NCBI RefSeq assembly: GCF_009831235.1
Contig: NZ_WUUL01000001.1
Location: forward strand, 124,001 to 188,000
Length of the DNA stretch: 64,000 nt
Origin: Shimazuella alba
GTDB taxonomy: Bacteria > Bacillota > Bacilli > Thermoactinomycetales > Thermoactinomycetaceae
Direction: 5' to 3'
Shown here: positions 45,348 to 53,586 of the stretch, piece after piece
How the letters are laid out: every line of letters starts with the position of its first letter
Numbering within the stretch: the first letter of the stretch is position 1
Notes under the pieces: model-generated
Database searches by the model: none
What the model was told of the DNA's origin: nothing
The model's input: the letters and a program-made list of their open reading frames with translations, nothing else
Translations under genes and position numbers: made by a program

Positions 45348-45764
45348 ATGAATCTTAAAAAGACTGTAATACCATTTCTTGTTTCACTTTTCACACTAGT
45401 GTTACCTTTTTCATCCGTATTTGCAGATTCTGCTGGATGGCAGGCAACGAACGTTTGGCAACAGCGGGTACATTGGAATTCCACTCTTGATTATTATATT
45501 ACAAATGTAGATGATGCACCTGTCTCAGGAAATGTATTAGTGTGTCTTCGCTCTGGTGGGGGAACTTACTTCTATGTTAAGGAGTATGATCCAGACAATA
45601 AAGATGACCATATAACTTATGATTATCTTGAGCCTACTGATTATACCAATTCGACTCGTTGTAAAATGGTGGATATAAGTAGTTCTCAAGATGGATCTAA
45701 TAATAAAGCGGAAATTTATGTTCAAACACTTAATAGTAACGCTGTATTTTCTATTTATGATTGA
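45348..45764 (+). CDS. Small secreted protein of unknown function
   Basis: 138 residues with a clear signal peptide: MNLKKTVIPFLVSLFTLVLP followed by FSSVFADSA, with cleavage expected after VFA (about residue 26). The mature 110-residue part is rich in aromatic, Asp, Asn and Ser residues and has two cysteines (VCLRSGGG, STRCKMVD) that could form a disulfide. AGAGGAGG precedes the ATG. No family recognised. Own terminator, and a cre-like box upstream. Confidence 0.75.
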   Translation: MNLKKTVIPFLVSLFTLVLPFSSVFADSAGWQATNVWQQRVHWNSTLDYYITNVDDAPVSGNVLVCLRSGGGTYFYVKEYDPDNKDDHITYDYLEPTDYTNSTRCKMVDISSSQDGSNNKAEIYVQTLNSNAVFSIYD

Positions 45765-45769
45765 TAACG

Positions 45770-45804
45770 AAACGACTTCTGATTTTTTCAGAGGTCGTTT
45801 TAAT
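45770..45804 (+). terminator. Terminator after the secreted-protein gene
   Basis: AAACGACTTCTG pairs with CAGAGGTCGTTT (one G-T pair), followed by TTAATT. Confidence 0.75.
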
Positions 45805-46077
45805 TCAGTACCATTGATCAGATGTTGTAACCGATTTTAGATTTCATTTAAAAATGAGGAGAATGTTTTATTATTACAGGATGTCTAAGTGCTATCATAT
45901 TCTTTTTTGGATTCTTTGCCATTGTTGCCGTACTTTTTGGTGATGAATTACTGCCATTTTGGCTTAAGCCAGTATATCATTGGATTGAAGATATTATCCA
46001 ATTGATACAATTGATATAAGTTAATCTTGAAAGAGCCAAATTTTTGCTTTCTTTGTTAAAGCAGGTTTTTGATTTAT
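45805..46077. other. Intergenic stretch with a start-less small membrane-protein frame
   Basis: From about 45870 to 46019 one frame reads FIITGCLSAIIFFFGFFAIV and continues to IEDIIQLIQLI before TAA, a single membrane helix plus a short tail. A GAGGAG site is present, but the only ATG is in another frame, so the gene is broken or starts at an unusual codon. Confidence 0.3.
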
Positions 46078-46929
46078 TCAAATGCAATATCTATGAAAAC
46101 TTGGAGTCCTTATGTAACCATTCTTTGTTACACCTCGTGATTTTACTTCTATCATTAACTTGGGATCGAGATAGATCACATTCCTATCTTCCTCTAACTT
46201 CAATTGATTGACTAAACCCCATAATGCTTTACGCTCATTTGGAGGAAATGGAAATTCTACAGTCCCCGCTGATGCTCCATTAGGAAAAGATATGAGGATT
46301 TCATGTTTTCTTTTCTTGATTCCCGTTATAACTACTTGGTAGTATTGATAGTTAACTATTTTCAGCCAATCCCGAGAACGTTTACCTACCTGATAGCTTG
46401 AGTTTTTGCGTTTTACCACAATTCCTTCCAATGATTCTTGTTTAACTAGTTCAAACAGCTCTTCAGAATTATCTCCGTCTATCCATCGTACAAGTGAAAT
46501 GTGATTATTCTCAGTGATGATATCGCTCAATATTTCTTTTCTCTCTACTAAGGGGAGGCTGTAAACCTCTTTGCCTTTATATCTGATTATGTCGAAAGCA
46601 CAATACTGGATAGGTAATTGAGTTTTGAGGATGGCAGTTTTCTTAGTGTTGGATGTTTGAAACCGTTTGGAGACTGACTCGAAGCAAGGTTTACCTAGTT
46701 GATCAGTTACACATATTTCACCATCCAAAATGGTATTGGGAGGTAGTTTTATATCTAATAGTTCGGGAAATTGAGCATTACAATGTGTGTTGTGCCTTGA
46801 GTAAAGGTTTATTCTACCTCCAACAGTGGAGAGTATAAGTCTGATTCCATCTATTTTTAATTCACAGATATTGTCATGGTTGTTGAGTGGTTTGTCTGTT
46901 CTGTGGAGCAACATGGGAGAAATAAACAT
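46078..46929 (-). CDS. ATP-dependent DNA ligase (short LigD/phage type)
   Basis: 283 residues from ATG 46929, with AGGTG upstream. Nucleotidyltransferase motifs: motif I ELKIDGIRLI (Lys adenylated, near 24-33), Ia YSRH, III TILDGEI near 89, IV EGIVVKRKNS near 168 and V DWLKIVN near 188. A short OB-like C-terminal part follows. Size and motifs resemble the stand-alone ligase of SP-beta-type phages and LigD ligase domains. No Ku or polymerase gene is next to it. Its ribosome site lies within the inverted repeat at 46934-46970. Confidence 0.85.
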   Translation of the reverse strand: MFISPMLLHRTDKPLNNHDNICELKIDGIRLILSTVGGRINLYSRHNTHCNAQFPELLDIKLPPNTILDGEICVTDQLGKPCFESVSKRFQTSNTKKTAILKTQLPIQYCAFDIIRYKGKEVYSLPLVERKEILSDIITENNHISLVRWIDGDNSEELFELVKQESLEGIVVKRKNSSYQVGKRSRDWLKIVNYQYYQVVITGIKKRKHEILISFPNGASAGTVEFPFPPNERKALWGLVNQLKLEEDRNVIYLDPKLMIEVKSRGVTKNGYIRTPSFHRYCI

Positions 46930-46933
46930 AATT

Positions 46934-46970
46934 ATCACCTATACAAATTTTAACATTATGTATAGGTGAT
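46934..46970 (-). promoter_or_regulatory. 12-bp inverted repeat over the ligase ribosome site
   Basis: ATCACCTATACA and TGTATAGGTGAT flank a 13-base AT-rich spacer. On the minus strand the downstream arm contains the Shine-Dalgarno sequence AGGTG of the ligase gene, 5 bases from the ATG. If transcribed, the stem hides the ribosome site; if transcription starts in the spacer, it is an operator instead. Confidence 0.6.
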
Positions 46971-47082
46971 GTATTTAGTGGATTGTTACCAGATCACTTA
47001 AAATAAGATGAATCTAACAATTGAAGTAACCTTAAGATTATAGGTCATAGAGGTTAACTATCCAAAGTTTGATTGGGGAATT

Positions 47083-47610
47083 CTACAATAGTGGGGTTGT
47101 ATTTATTTTTGAAGTTGCTGACAGCTCTCTCCAACTCATAGAAGCTGCTAAATCAAAATAATCTGGGATTTCCATAAAATCAGTAAACCCATATTCTCTG
47201 TACAAAACGCAATACTTTGTATTTTTCACTATCCTTCGTTAATTCCATTATAAAGGCTGCGCAATAATCTGACTTATTTAAAAGTTGAAAAGATGGAAAA
47301 ATGTATACAGTAATATCTGTAACCCATTTCATATCAAATTTTTCTACCAGATCGACTGTAGTGACATATTGTTTTCTTTGTTCAGGAATATAATTGAGCA
47401 ACCAAGGTAAGCCTTTAGCTTGATCATCATTATAAATTCCCATTTTAGATAGATTTAGCAAACTTGCATCTTTAGATAGAATTTCTAATGTATATCGAAC
47501 TGCTAGATCTTCATAATCATTTCGTTTTTTGATAGGTGGTTGTTTTGGTTGGATATCAACAAGTTTATTATCTGTTGACTACAACCGGAAAAACTAACAT
47601 CAAAAAATAT
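47083..47610 (-). pseudogene. Frameshifted lipoprotein-like gene
   Basis: Minus-strand frames in order: a lipobox-like VSFSGCS near 47600; after a shift STDNKLVDIQPKQPPIKKRN and the intact middle part (AVRYTLEILSKDASLLNLSK ... AAFIMELTKDSEKYKVLRF); a second shift near 47215, then VLYREYGFTDFMEIPDYFDL to a stop at 47083. A secreted lipoprotein of roughly 170 residues when repaired. Family not recognised. Confidence 0.5.
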
Positions 47611-47727
47611 AGTTCCCGTGTTTGTCGTGAATTTTAGTAATGGCGATGGTGTAGCACAAGTTGATATTTAGCAAATAGCAAAAATATATTCTTTGAAGTG
47701 GGGAACAAAAGAGGAAAAATAACTCAT

Positions 47728-47745
47728 AAAGTGAGTACTCACTTT
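47728..47745. promoter_or_regulatory. 18-bp perfect palindrome, probable operator
   Basis: AAAGTGAGTACTCACTTT, perfectly symmetric, 70 bases before the gene at 47815. It overlaps a possible -35 box (TTTACT at 47743, 17 bases to TACAGT). TetR-family repressors bind sites of this kind; no TetR gene is adjacent. Confidence 0.55.
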
Positions 47746-47814
47746 ACTTTTTAAAAATTCAGCGTTACAGTATAGGTAAGATTTTTATTTTGCGTTTAAA
47801 AAGGGGATAGACAA

Positions 47815-50457
47815 ATGGCTACCAATGTGTTGTTTTTTTCCCAGATCGATGCATCTCAGCTAGAAGATGTTGGCGGCAAAGGTGCCAACCTTGGTGAACT
47901 AAGCAAAGCAGGCTTTCCTGTACCAGATGGATTTTGTATTACAACTTGGGCTTACCAGTCCTTTATAAAAACAAGTTTAGAGATGGAACAACTGCTCACG
48001 GCATGTGCGAAAGTTGATTCTAACAACTTACAAGAGTTGAAGAATATAGGGCAACGAATTCGGGATCACATAGAAAATTTGCATATTCCAGAAGCGCTAC
48101 AAAAAGAGATTGTTGATGCATGGGATTCTATTGGTAGATCTTATCATTATGCAGTCCGATCAAGTGCTACAGCCGAAGATTTGCCTACTGCTTCATTTGC
48201 AGGTCAACAAGATACTTATCTAAATGTCGTTGGAGAAAATAACCTTCTTGATGCTGTCCGCAGATGTTGGGCATCACTGTTTACAGATCGTGCCATTGCC
48301 TATCGGACAAAGAATAGTTTTGATCACCATTCTGTATTTTTATCTGTTGTTGTGCAGCGAATGGTGAATCCCAATATATCTGGGATTATGTTTACAGCTG
48401 ATCCTATAAATGGAAATAGATTGGTAACGTCGATCGATGCCAGTTTTGGTTTAGGAGAAGCATTAGTATCAGGTCAAGTTACAGCTGATTTATATAAAGT
48501 GAAAAACAATGAGATGATCTCCAAGAAAATTTCTAACAAAAAAGTCATGATTGTTTCTTTAGAAGATGGTGGTACAGAGCAAAGAGAAATACCAGAAGAA
48601 AAACAAAATATGCAAGTACTGACGGATAAAGAAATTAAAGAACTAGCCGTATTGGGAAAACAAATAGAGAAGCATTTTGGGACTCCACAAGATATTGAGT
48701 TTTGCATAGAGGATGGGAAAATTTTTGTTGTACAGAGCAGACCTATTACTTCTCTTTATCCACTGCCAAAAATAGAACAAAAACCACTGCGAGTCCTTCT
48801 TTCCTTAGGTCATATACAGATGATGACTGATCCTATGAAACCTCTTGGATTATCTGTTTTTCGAACGCTTTTCCCCTTTGGAAAACCAGAAGATGGATTA
48901 GAAAGTACATATCTGTTACCTGCAGGGGGGAGGTTATTTGTTGATCCTTCTGACTTGTTGAGATTTAAGTTAGCTAGGAAGATTATCCCTAAGCTATTAG
49001 CAAACATGGAACCAAGAATTGGTTTAGCATTGCAAGAAGTAATTAATAAACCAGTTTTTACAAGCGTTCCTCCTGAAGCTGGTCTTGCCAAAACAGTTAG
49101 ACACAATATTTCGCCAGTATTAAAAGAAGTTTATCAAAATCTCTTTCATCGTGATCCTAGTCAAGCAAGAGCTAAAGTAGAGAGCTATATGGAAAGAGAA
49201 CAAAAGAAGTTGAAGAGCATTTTGCAAGAATCAAAAGGAGTAGAAAGGCTGCAAAAAGTGCAAGAATATTTGTCTACTTCTTTACTTGATATATTCCAAA
49301 ATTTGTTTCCATTTATTGCTCCATTCATACTGATCACGATGCAGATGAAAAAATATTTAACTCGCTGGATTGGTAGCGATGAAGCGATTCAAACACTCAG
49401 TCAGTCGTTTGATGGTAATATTAGCAGTGAGATGGGGCTTGAAATAGGTGATTTGGCAGACTTATTAAGGGATTTACCAGATGTTGTCACATATTTACAG
49501 ACTGCAAAAGACGAGACCTTTTTTGATGAATTGGATAAAGTGACAGGTGGGGATCAATTTCAACAGGCATTTGGTGTTTTCATAGCGAAGTATGGTAGAA
49601 GATGTCCAGGTGAGATTGATGTGACGAGACCTAGATGGAGAGAAAAACCGACTCTTTTAATTTCTCCTATACTCGGGCACATGCGCAGCGTAAAACGAGG
49701 TGAACATCGAAGAAAATTTGTAAAAGGTGCAGAAGATGCAAGAGCAACTGAAACACAAATCTTAAACCGGTTAAAAGGAAATCCGATTAAATATCGCATG
49801 ATGAAGCGCATGATCTCGCTTTATCGAAATCTAGGTGCATTAAGGGAACATCATAAATATTTTCTTATTACCATATTGGATGAATGCAAAAAAGTAATGA
49901 TGGAACAAGCAGATATATTGGTGCAAAATGGATGGTTAGCAGAGAAAGAAGATGTCTATTATTTATCATTATCGGAGTTGATTCAGGTTGCAAGAGGAAA
50001 TGGTTTAGAAGATTTACCACAGATGTTGAAAGAACGCAAAGAAGCATATCAAGCACAACAAAAGTTACAGCCTCCACGGGTGATGACTAGTGAAGGAGAA
50101 ATCATTACTCCTGCGGGAAGGGAAGGGAATTTCCCAAAAAACGCTATGATCGGAACGCCAGTATCCGCTGGGGTCGTAAAGGGGAAAGCCCGTATCGTAC
50201 GCAAGCCTGAAGAAGCACAGCTGCATGAAGGGGAGATACTTGTTGCACCATTTACTGACCCTGGTTGGACACCTTTGTTTCAATCTGCCTTAGCGTTAGT
50301 AACAGAAGTAGGAGGGCTGATGACCCATGGATCAGTAGTGGCAAGAGAATATGGTATTCCTGCGGTTGTAGGTGTTGATGATGCTACAAAGATAATAAAA
50401 GATGGTCAGATGATTCAAGTTGATGGAACACTGGGATATGTAAAGGTTTTAGATTAG
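47815..50457 (+). CDS. Rifamycin-phosphotransferase-type PEP synthase-like enzyme
   Basis: 880 residues. N-terminal ATP-grasp domain (about 1-315): VGGKGANLGELSKAGFPVPDGF, RSSATAEDLPTASFAGQQDT, GEALVSGQVTADLY, DIEFCIEDGKIFVVQSRP. A large helical middle (about 320-755) is followed by the swivelling His domain: GGLMTHGSVVAREYGIPAVV with catalytic His near 838. The chain ends there, with no PEP-binding TIM barrel, the order found in rifamycin-inactivating phosphotransferases and B. subtilis Pps rather than true PEP synthases. Likely transfers phosphate from ATP to rifamycins or a related molecule; the natural substrate is uncertain. Confidence 0.85.
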   Translation: MATNVLFFSQIDASQLEDVGGKGANLGELSKAGFPVPDGFCITTWAYQSFIKTSLEMEQLLTACAKVDSNNLQELKNIGQRIRDHIENLHIPEALQKEIVDAWDSIGRSYHYAVRSSATAEDLPTASFAGQQDTYLNVVGENNLLDAVRRCWASLFTDRAIAYRTKNSFDHHSVFLSVVVQRMVNPNISGIMFTADPINGNRLVTSIDASFGLGEALVSGQVTADLYKVKNNEMISKKISNKKVMIVSLEDGGTEQREIPEEKQNMQVLTDKEIKELAVLGKQIEKHFGTPQDIEFCIEDGKIFVVQSRPITSLYPLPKIEQKPLRVLLSLGHIQMMTDPMKPLGLSVFRTLFPFGKPEDGLESTYLLPAGGRLFVDPSDLLRFKLARKIIPKLLANMEPRIGLALQEVINKPVFTSVPPEAGLAKTVRHNISPVLKEVYQNLFHRDPSQARAKVESYMEREQKKLKSILQESKGVERLQKVQEYLSTSLLDIFQNLFPFIAPFILITMQMKKYLTRWIGSDEAIQTLSQSFDGNISSEMGLEIGDLADLLRDLPDVVTYLQTAKDETFFDELDKVTGGDQFQQAFGVFIAKYGRRCPGEIDVTRPRWREKPTLLISPILGHMRSVKRGEHRRKFVKGAEDARATETQILNRLKGNPIKYRMMKRMISLYRNLGALREHHKYFLITILDECKKVMMEQADILVQNGWLAEKEDVYYLSLSELIQVARGNGLEDLPQMLKERKEAYQAQQKLQPPRVMTSEGEIITPAGREGNFPKNAMIGTPVSAGVVKGKARIVRKPEEAQLHEGEILVAPFTDPGWTPLFQSALALVTEVGGLMTHGSVVAREYGIPAVVGVDDATKIIKDGQMIQVDGTLGYVKVLD

Positions 50458-50479
50458 ATAGTGATATTCATTTATGCAA

Positions 50480-50518
50480 AACAAAGCTGATTCGGACATT
50501 CTTCGAATCAGCTTTGTT
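50480..50518. terminator. Bidirectional terminator
   Basis: AACAAAGCTGATTCG and CGAATCAGCTTTGTT, 15 bp, 9-base loop, between convergent genes. Confidence 0.8.
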
Positions 50519-50534
50519 GATGTGCTTAAATTTA

Positions 50535-51488
50535 TCATTTTTCTTCTGTTTTCGGAGTTTTCTTCTCTCCAATGCGACTAAAAATAGAGGCAAGTGTGGA
50601 ACCGGATAAGTTATGCCAAACACTAAAAATTGCACTTGGAACAGCAGCAAGTGGAGAAAAGTGTGCGGTAGCTATTGCTACTCCAAGACCAGAATTCTGC
50701 ATCCCAACCTCCATTGCAACTGCTTTTTGCTTTGCTAAATCCATACCAAATAGACGAGCAAATAAAAATCCTAATAAGAAGCCTAAAAGATTATGCAGGA
50801 TAACCACTGCAAAAATAAGTAACCCTGTGGTAGCTATTTTTTCCTGGCTTCCAGCGACAACACCACATACAATCATCACAATCGCGATTACAGAGACAAG
50901 TGGTAAAGCTTGTACTGCCGCTTTTGTTTGTCTTCCAAAAAGCTTTTTCACTATGAACCCAAGTGCTAGTGGAATAATAACTACTTGAATGATAGATAAG
51001 AATAAGGACCAAATATTGATATCCACCCATTTACTAGCCAACAATAAAATAAGTAAAGGTGTAACGATAGGAGCCAAAATAGTAGAAACAGATGCAATAG
51101 CTACAGCTAGTGGTACATCTCCCTTAGCTAAAAAGACCATTACATTGGAGGCGGTTCCGCTGGGACAGCATCCAACCAAAATGACACCTACGGCTATCTC
51201 TGGAGGCAAATTTAGTAGATTTGCCAATAAAAATGCAAGTAGCGGCATGACAAGATAGTGACCAATTACACCTAATGCTACATCTTTTGGACGTGTGAAA
51301 ACCTCTTTAAAGTCTGATGGGGATATAGTAAGTCCCATTCCAAACATAACAATCCCTAGCAATGGAACAACATATGCTCCAATCCATGTAAAATGTTCTG
51401 GTGAGAAATATGCAATGACAGCAAACAAGAGTACCCAAAGTGTAAATGTTTTACCAGCAAATGAACTGATTTTTCCGATAAATTGCAT
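50535..51488 (-). CDS. Bile acid:sodium symporter family (BASS) transporter
   Basis: 317 residues, 8-10 membrane helices. Family signatures: VMFGMGLTISPSDFKEV near 48-64, GVILVGCCPSGTASNVMVFLA near 100-120 (the crossover motif with GTASN), and EVGMQNSGLGVAIA near 258-271 (second crossover, sodium site). Moves organic anions with sodium; bacterial members carry varied acids. Single gene; a cytoplasmic Lys/Glu tail ends the protein. Confidence 0.9.
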   Translation of the reverse strand: MQFIGKISSFAGKTFTLWVLLFAVIAYFSPEHFTWIGAYVVPLLGIVMFGMGLTISPSDFKEVFTRPKDVALGVIGHYLVMPLLAFLLANLLNLPPEIAVGVILVGCCPSGTASNVMVFLAKGDVPLAVAIASVSTILAPIVTPLLILLLASKWVDINIWSLFLSIIQVVIIPLALGFIVKKLFGRQTKAAVQALPLVSVIAIVMIVCGVVAGSQEKIATTGLLIFAVVILHNLLGFLLGFLFARLFGMDLAKQKAVAMEVGMQNSGLGVAIATAHFSPLAAVPSAIFSVWHNLSGSTLASIFSRIGEKKTPKTEEK

Positions 51489-51692
51489 GTAATATCCTCC
51501 CTCGTTTTAAGAGAGTATACTTGGAAATGTTACCTCTGTCTACAATGGGATATAAAATAAAATTTATTTAATAAATATTTTAGAAGATAAAGCTATTGGG
51601 ATCATATGGATTATGCCGGTGTTATTTAAAATGACATCAGGTAAGGGTGAAGATTTATTTCAACCACTACTTGATGATCAGACCCTAATTTT

Positions 51693-51977
51693 TTACTTCG
51701 TATGATCTCTACGGGTTGATGGTGCATGTTGCAGGTTGAAACGGCTGTTTTCCGATAAATGAATGCCTTGGATGTCCTTATATCGGCTATTTTGTACCAA
51801 TTGATATAGATGTTCTACTATACCCATGACTATCCTCCTATTGACATCCTGAGAAGGCTTTGTCTGTTTTGTAATAAACTTCACCATGCGGATAGCTTGG
51901 ATATCTTTATAGCTATTTGCTTCTGCCAATCGTTCAAGATGGATGAAGATAGTTCTAGCAATCCTGACATTTACCAA
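51693..51977 (-). CDS. Hypothetical small protein with two internal repeats
   Basis: 94 residues from a TTG with no ribosome site seen. Two copies of a unit of about 35 residues: IFIHLERLAEANSYKDIQAI and IVEHLYQLVQNSRYKDIQGI. Such duplicated helical units with a shared YKDIQ-I look real, but the start is poor and the surroundings are decayed, so it may be a fragment. Confidence 0.35.
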   Translation of the reverse strand: MVNVRIARTIFIHLERLAEANSYKDIQAIRMVKFITKQTKPSQDVNRRIVMGIVEHLYQLVQNSRYKDIQGIHLSENSRFNLQHAPSTRRDHTK

Positions 51978-51989
51978 AAGGTAAGGTTT

Positions 51990-52248
51990 TTCTGATTAAG
52001 AAAGTAGAGGATAATGGTAGAGAAGTATTCTTTACCAATGTTTCTTGTAAAATCAATGTCCCTGATAATCTCCCGATTGTCAGTGGGAAGGTTGAGGACC
52101 GCCGTCAGCTTTCTAAAGGGAAGTGAAAAGGCTCATTGTGACAGACATCTTCTTCCTGAATTTCAAATCAGATACGGAGGAAACTCTGTTCACCTTTGTG
52201 TTTGATGAGGATGGACGTCTTGAAAAGTATTACGGTAAAAACATGTAA
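51990..52248 (+). pseudogene. Frameshifted small gene of unknown family
   Basis: Frame 1: LIKKVEDNGREVFFTNVSCK ... VSGKVEDRRQLSKGK, stop at 52127; after a frame change near 52120 comes RLIVTDIFFLNFKSDTEETL and FTFVFDEDGRLEKYYGKNM to TAA at 52246. The two parts join into one plausible acidic protein end. Confidence 0.45.
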
Positions 52249-52550
52249 TCCCTCTATGCAAGACTCTTGAAGTAGCATAGAACACTCTACCTTGTACTGG
52301 TTACAAGGTAGGCAAAATAATTCATACTTATTCTTCAATAACTATCTTGCCAGATCGTTAGAAATACAAATAAAACTTACAGCAGTATAGTTAAGTCTTT
52401 GGAAAGCTTTGAACCCTCCCTCCACCTGCGCTAACGCTTAGAAGTGGGGGATAGGTTCCGCTTGCTTTCGAAAGAAACGTTGAAAAGCATCATCGAGATT
52501 CTGTAAAGAGGATTGCAACGCACTGATAAACCTTTTAGAAATCCGTGACT
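52249..52550. other. Gene-free stretch with an IS200/IS605-like hairpin
   Basis: No open frame of note. At 52420-52449 CTCCAC and GTGGGG (one G-T pair) enclose an inner GCG-CTAA-CGC stem, resembling the imperfect subterminal hairpins at ends of IS200/IS605 elements. No transposase or TnpB frame is found nearby, so at best an end remnant. Confidence 0.3.
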
Positions 52551-52700
52551 TCATAGGTGTTCTCCTCTCAAAATGGATGACACCTTTTTAGGAAGCGTGT
52601 ATATTTTCTTTTTCTTGTTAATCTTTCCGACATACAGACGAGAAGATACTGGGAAGGAAGAGGCGCCATAATCACCGATAGGTCCAAAAGGAGTAAGCAT
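52551..52700 (-). CDS. Short hypothetical basic peptide
   Basis: 49 residues from ATG 52700, with AAGGAG 4 bases upstream: MLTPFGPIGDYGASSFPVSS, then RLYVGKINKKKKIYTLPKK. Not recognised. The frame extends upstream to 52787 without a better start. May be a remnant in the decayed zone. Confidence 0.3.
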   Translation of the reverse strand: MLTPFGPIGDYGASSFPVSSRLYVGKINKKKKIYTLPKKVSSILRGEHL

Positions 52701-52952
52701 TGTTCTCCTTATTAGATGCTTGAACAGTTTCATTTTATTATTTATTTCCCTTTGTAACCATAAAAATAGAAAGTTTTTGCAATCCAATCTGTTTTCATAA
52801 AATTTGTTGATGACAAAGTCAGCTCAGATTTGCCATTGGTTTTGTGGATCCAATAATCTTATAAAAAAATACTATTATAACTATGTTAAAATTCGATTTT
52901 CTTATAAATGTAATAGGAATTCATTGTAGAATGATTATACTAAAAATGGCTC

Positions 52953-52986
52953 GGCCTCTGGTCTGTATGATCACAGATCAGAGGCC
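52953..52986. terminator. Hairpin GGCCTCTG...CAGAGGCC
   Basis: An 8-bp perfect G+C-rich outer stem with an inner TCTGT/ACAGA stem, followed by TTTG. Stands in non-coding DNA. Confidence 0.5.
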
Positions 52987-53117
52987 TTTGCCAAACCAAA
53001 AGTGCCCTATGGTCAGAACAACCTTGTGATCCGCCCCTTTCGATTGAAGTAGACGAAGCGTCCTCCCAAGAGCTGAACAGGTAGAGACGGATATTTCCGT
53101 TATCCAGCATTTGGAAT

Positions 53118-53396
53118 TCAGCTAATGCTACATTTATCTTGGATCAGGCGACCACGCTTTATGGTTACTCCGAGAACCTTTTTCGGAGCCATCTGAATGC
53201 GGAAGGTAACACCAGCAGGCGCTCTGTCAGCAGTCACACCGCCATCAAACTCGATGGAACTGATCCGATCTTCCCGATTTTTGAAAAACAGCCAACCCTG
53301 ACCATTGTCAAAGTGAAACTTGGACTGTGCGAAGAAACCAGGCAGACTCTCTTCGAGATCCAACTTGAGCTCAGCGATAATGAGTTCTGTACTCAT
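53118..53396 (-). CDS. Hypothetical protein, possibly frameshifted at its 3' end
   Basis: 92 residues, MSTELIIAELKLDLEESLPG, then GQGWLFFKNREDRISSIEFD and RIQMAPKKVLGVTIKRGRLI. No ribosome site of note. Beyond the stop, another frame stays open with VALAEFQMLDNGNIRLYLFS followed by SWEDASSTSIE (down to about 53000), which reads as a natural continuation, so the gene may be broken near 53130. Somewhat G+C-richer than its surroundings. Family not recognised. Confidence 0.4.
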   Translation of the reverse strand: MSTELIIAELKLDLEESLPGFFAQSKFHFDNGQGWLFFKNREDRISSIEFDGGVTADRAPAGVTFRIQMAPKKVLGVTIKRGRLIQDKCSIS

Positions 53397-53586
53397 GAGA
53401 AGCCGTCTCGATTGAACTTAAATTAATTATAACAATGAATTATTTCAAATAGCATTAAATTTTAATGTAAACAAGTCTGCAATTCAAACGATTTGATGAA
53501 AACGTCTATTTCAGATATAATAGTCAAGTTACAAGGCAGATAATTATTAGGATTATAGATATTCCAGATAGAGAGGGTGGAACCTG

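Noticed and set aside
47815-50457. True phosphoenolpyruvate synthase
   Set aside because: The chain ends at the His domain and lacks the C-terminal PEP-binding barrel, and the middle is helical as in rifamycin phosphotransferases.
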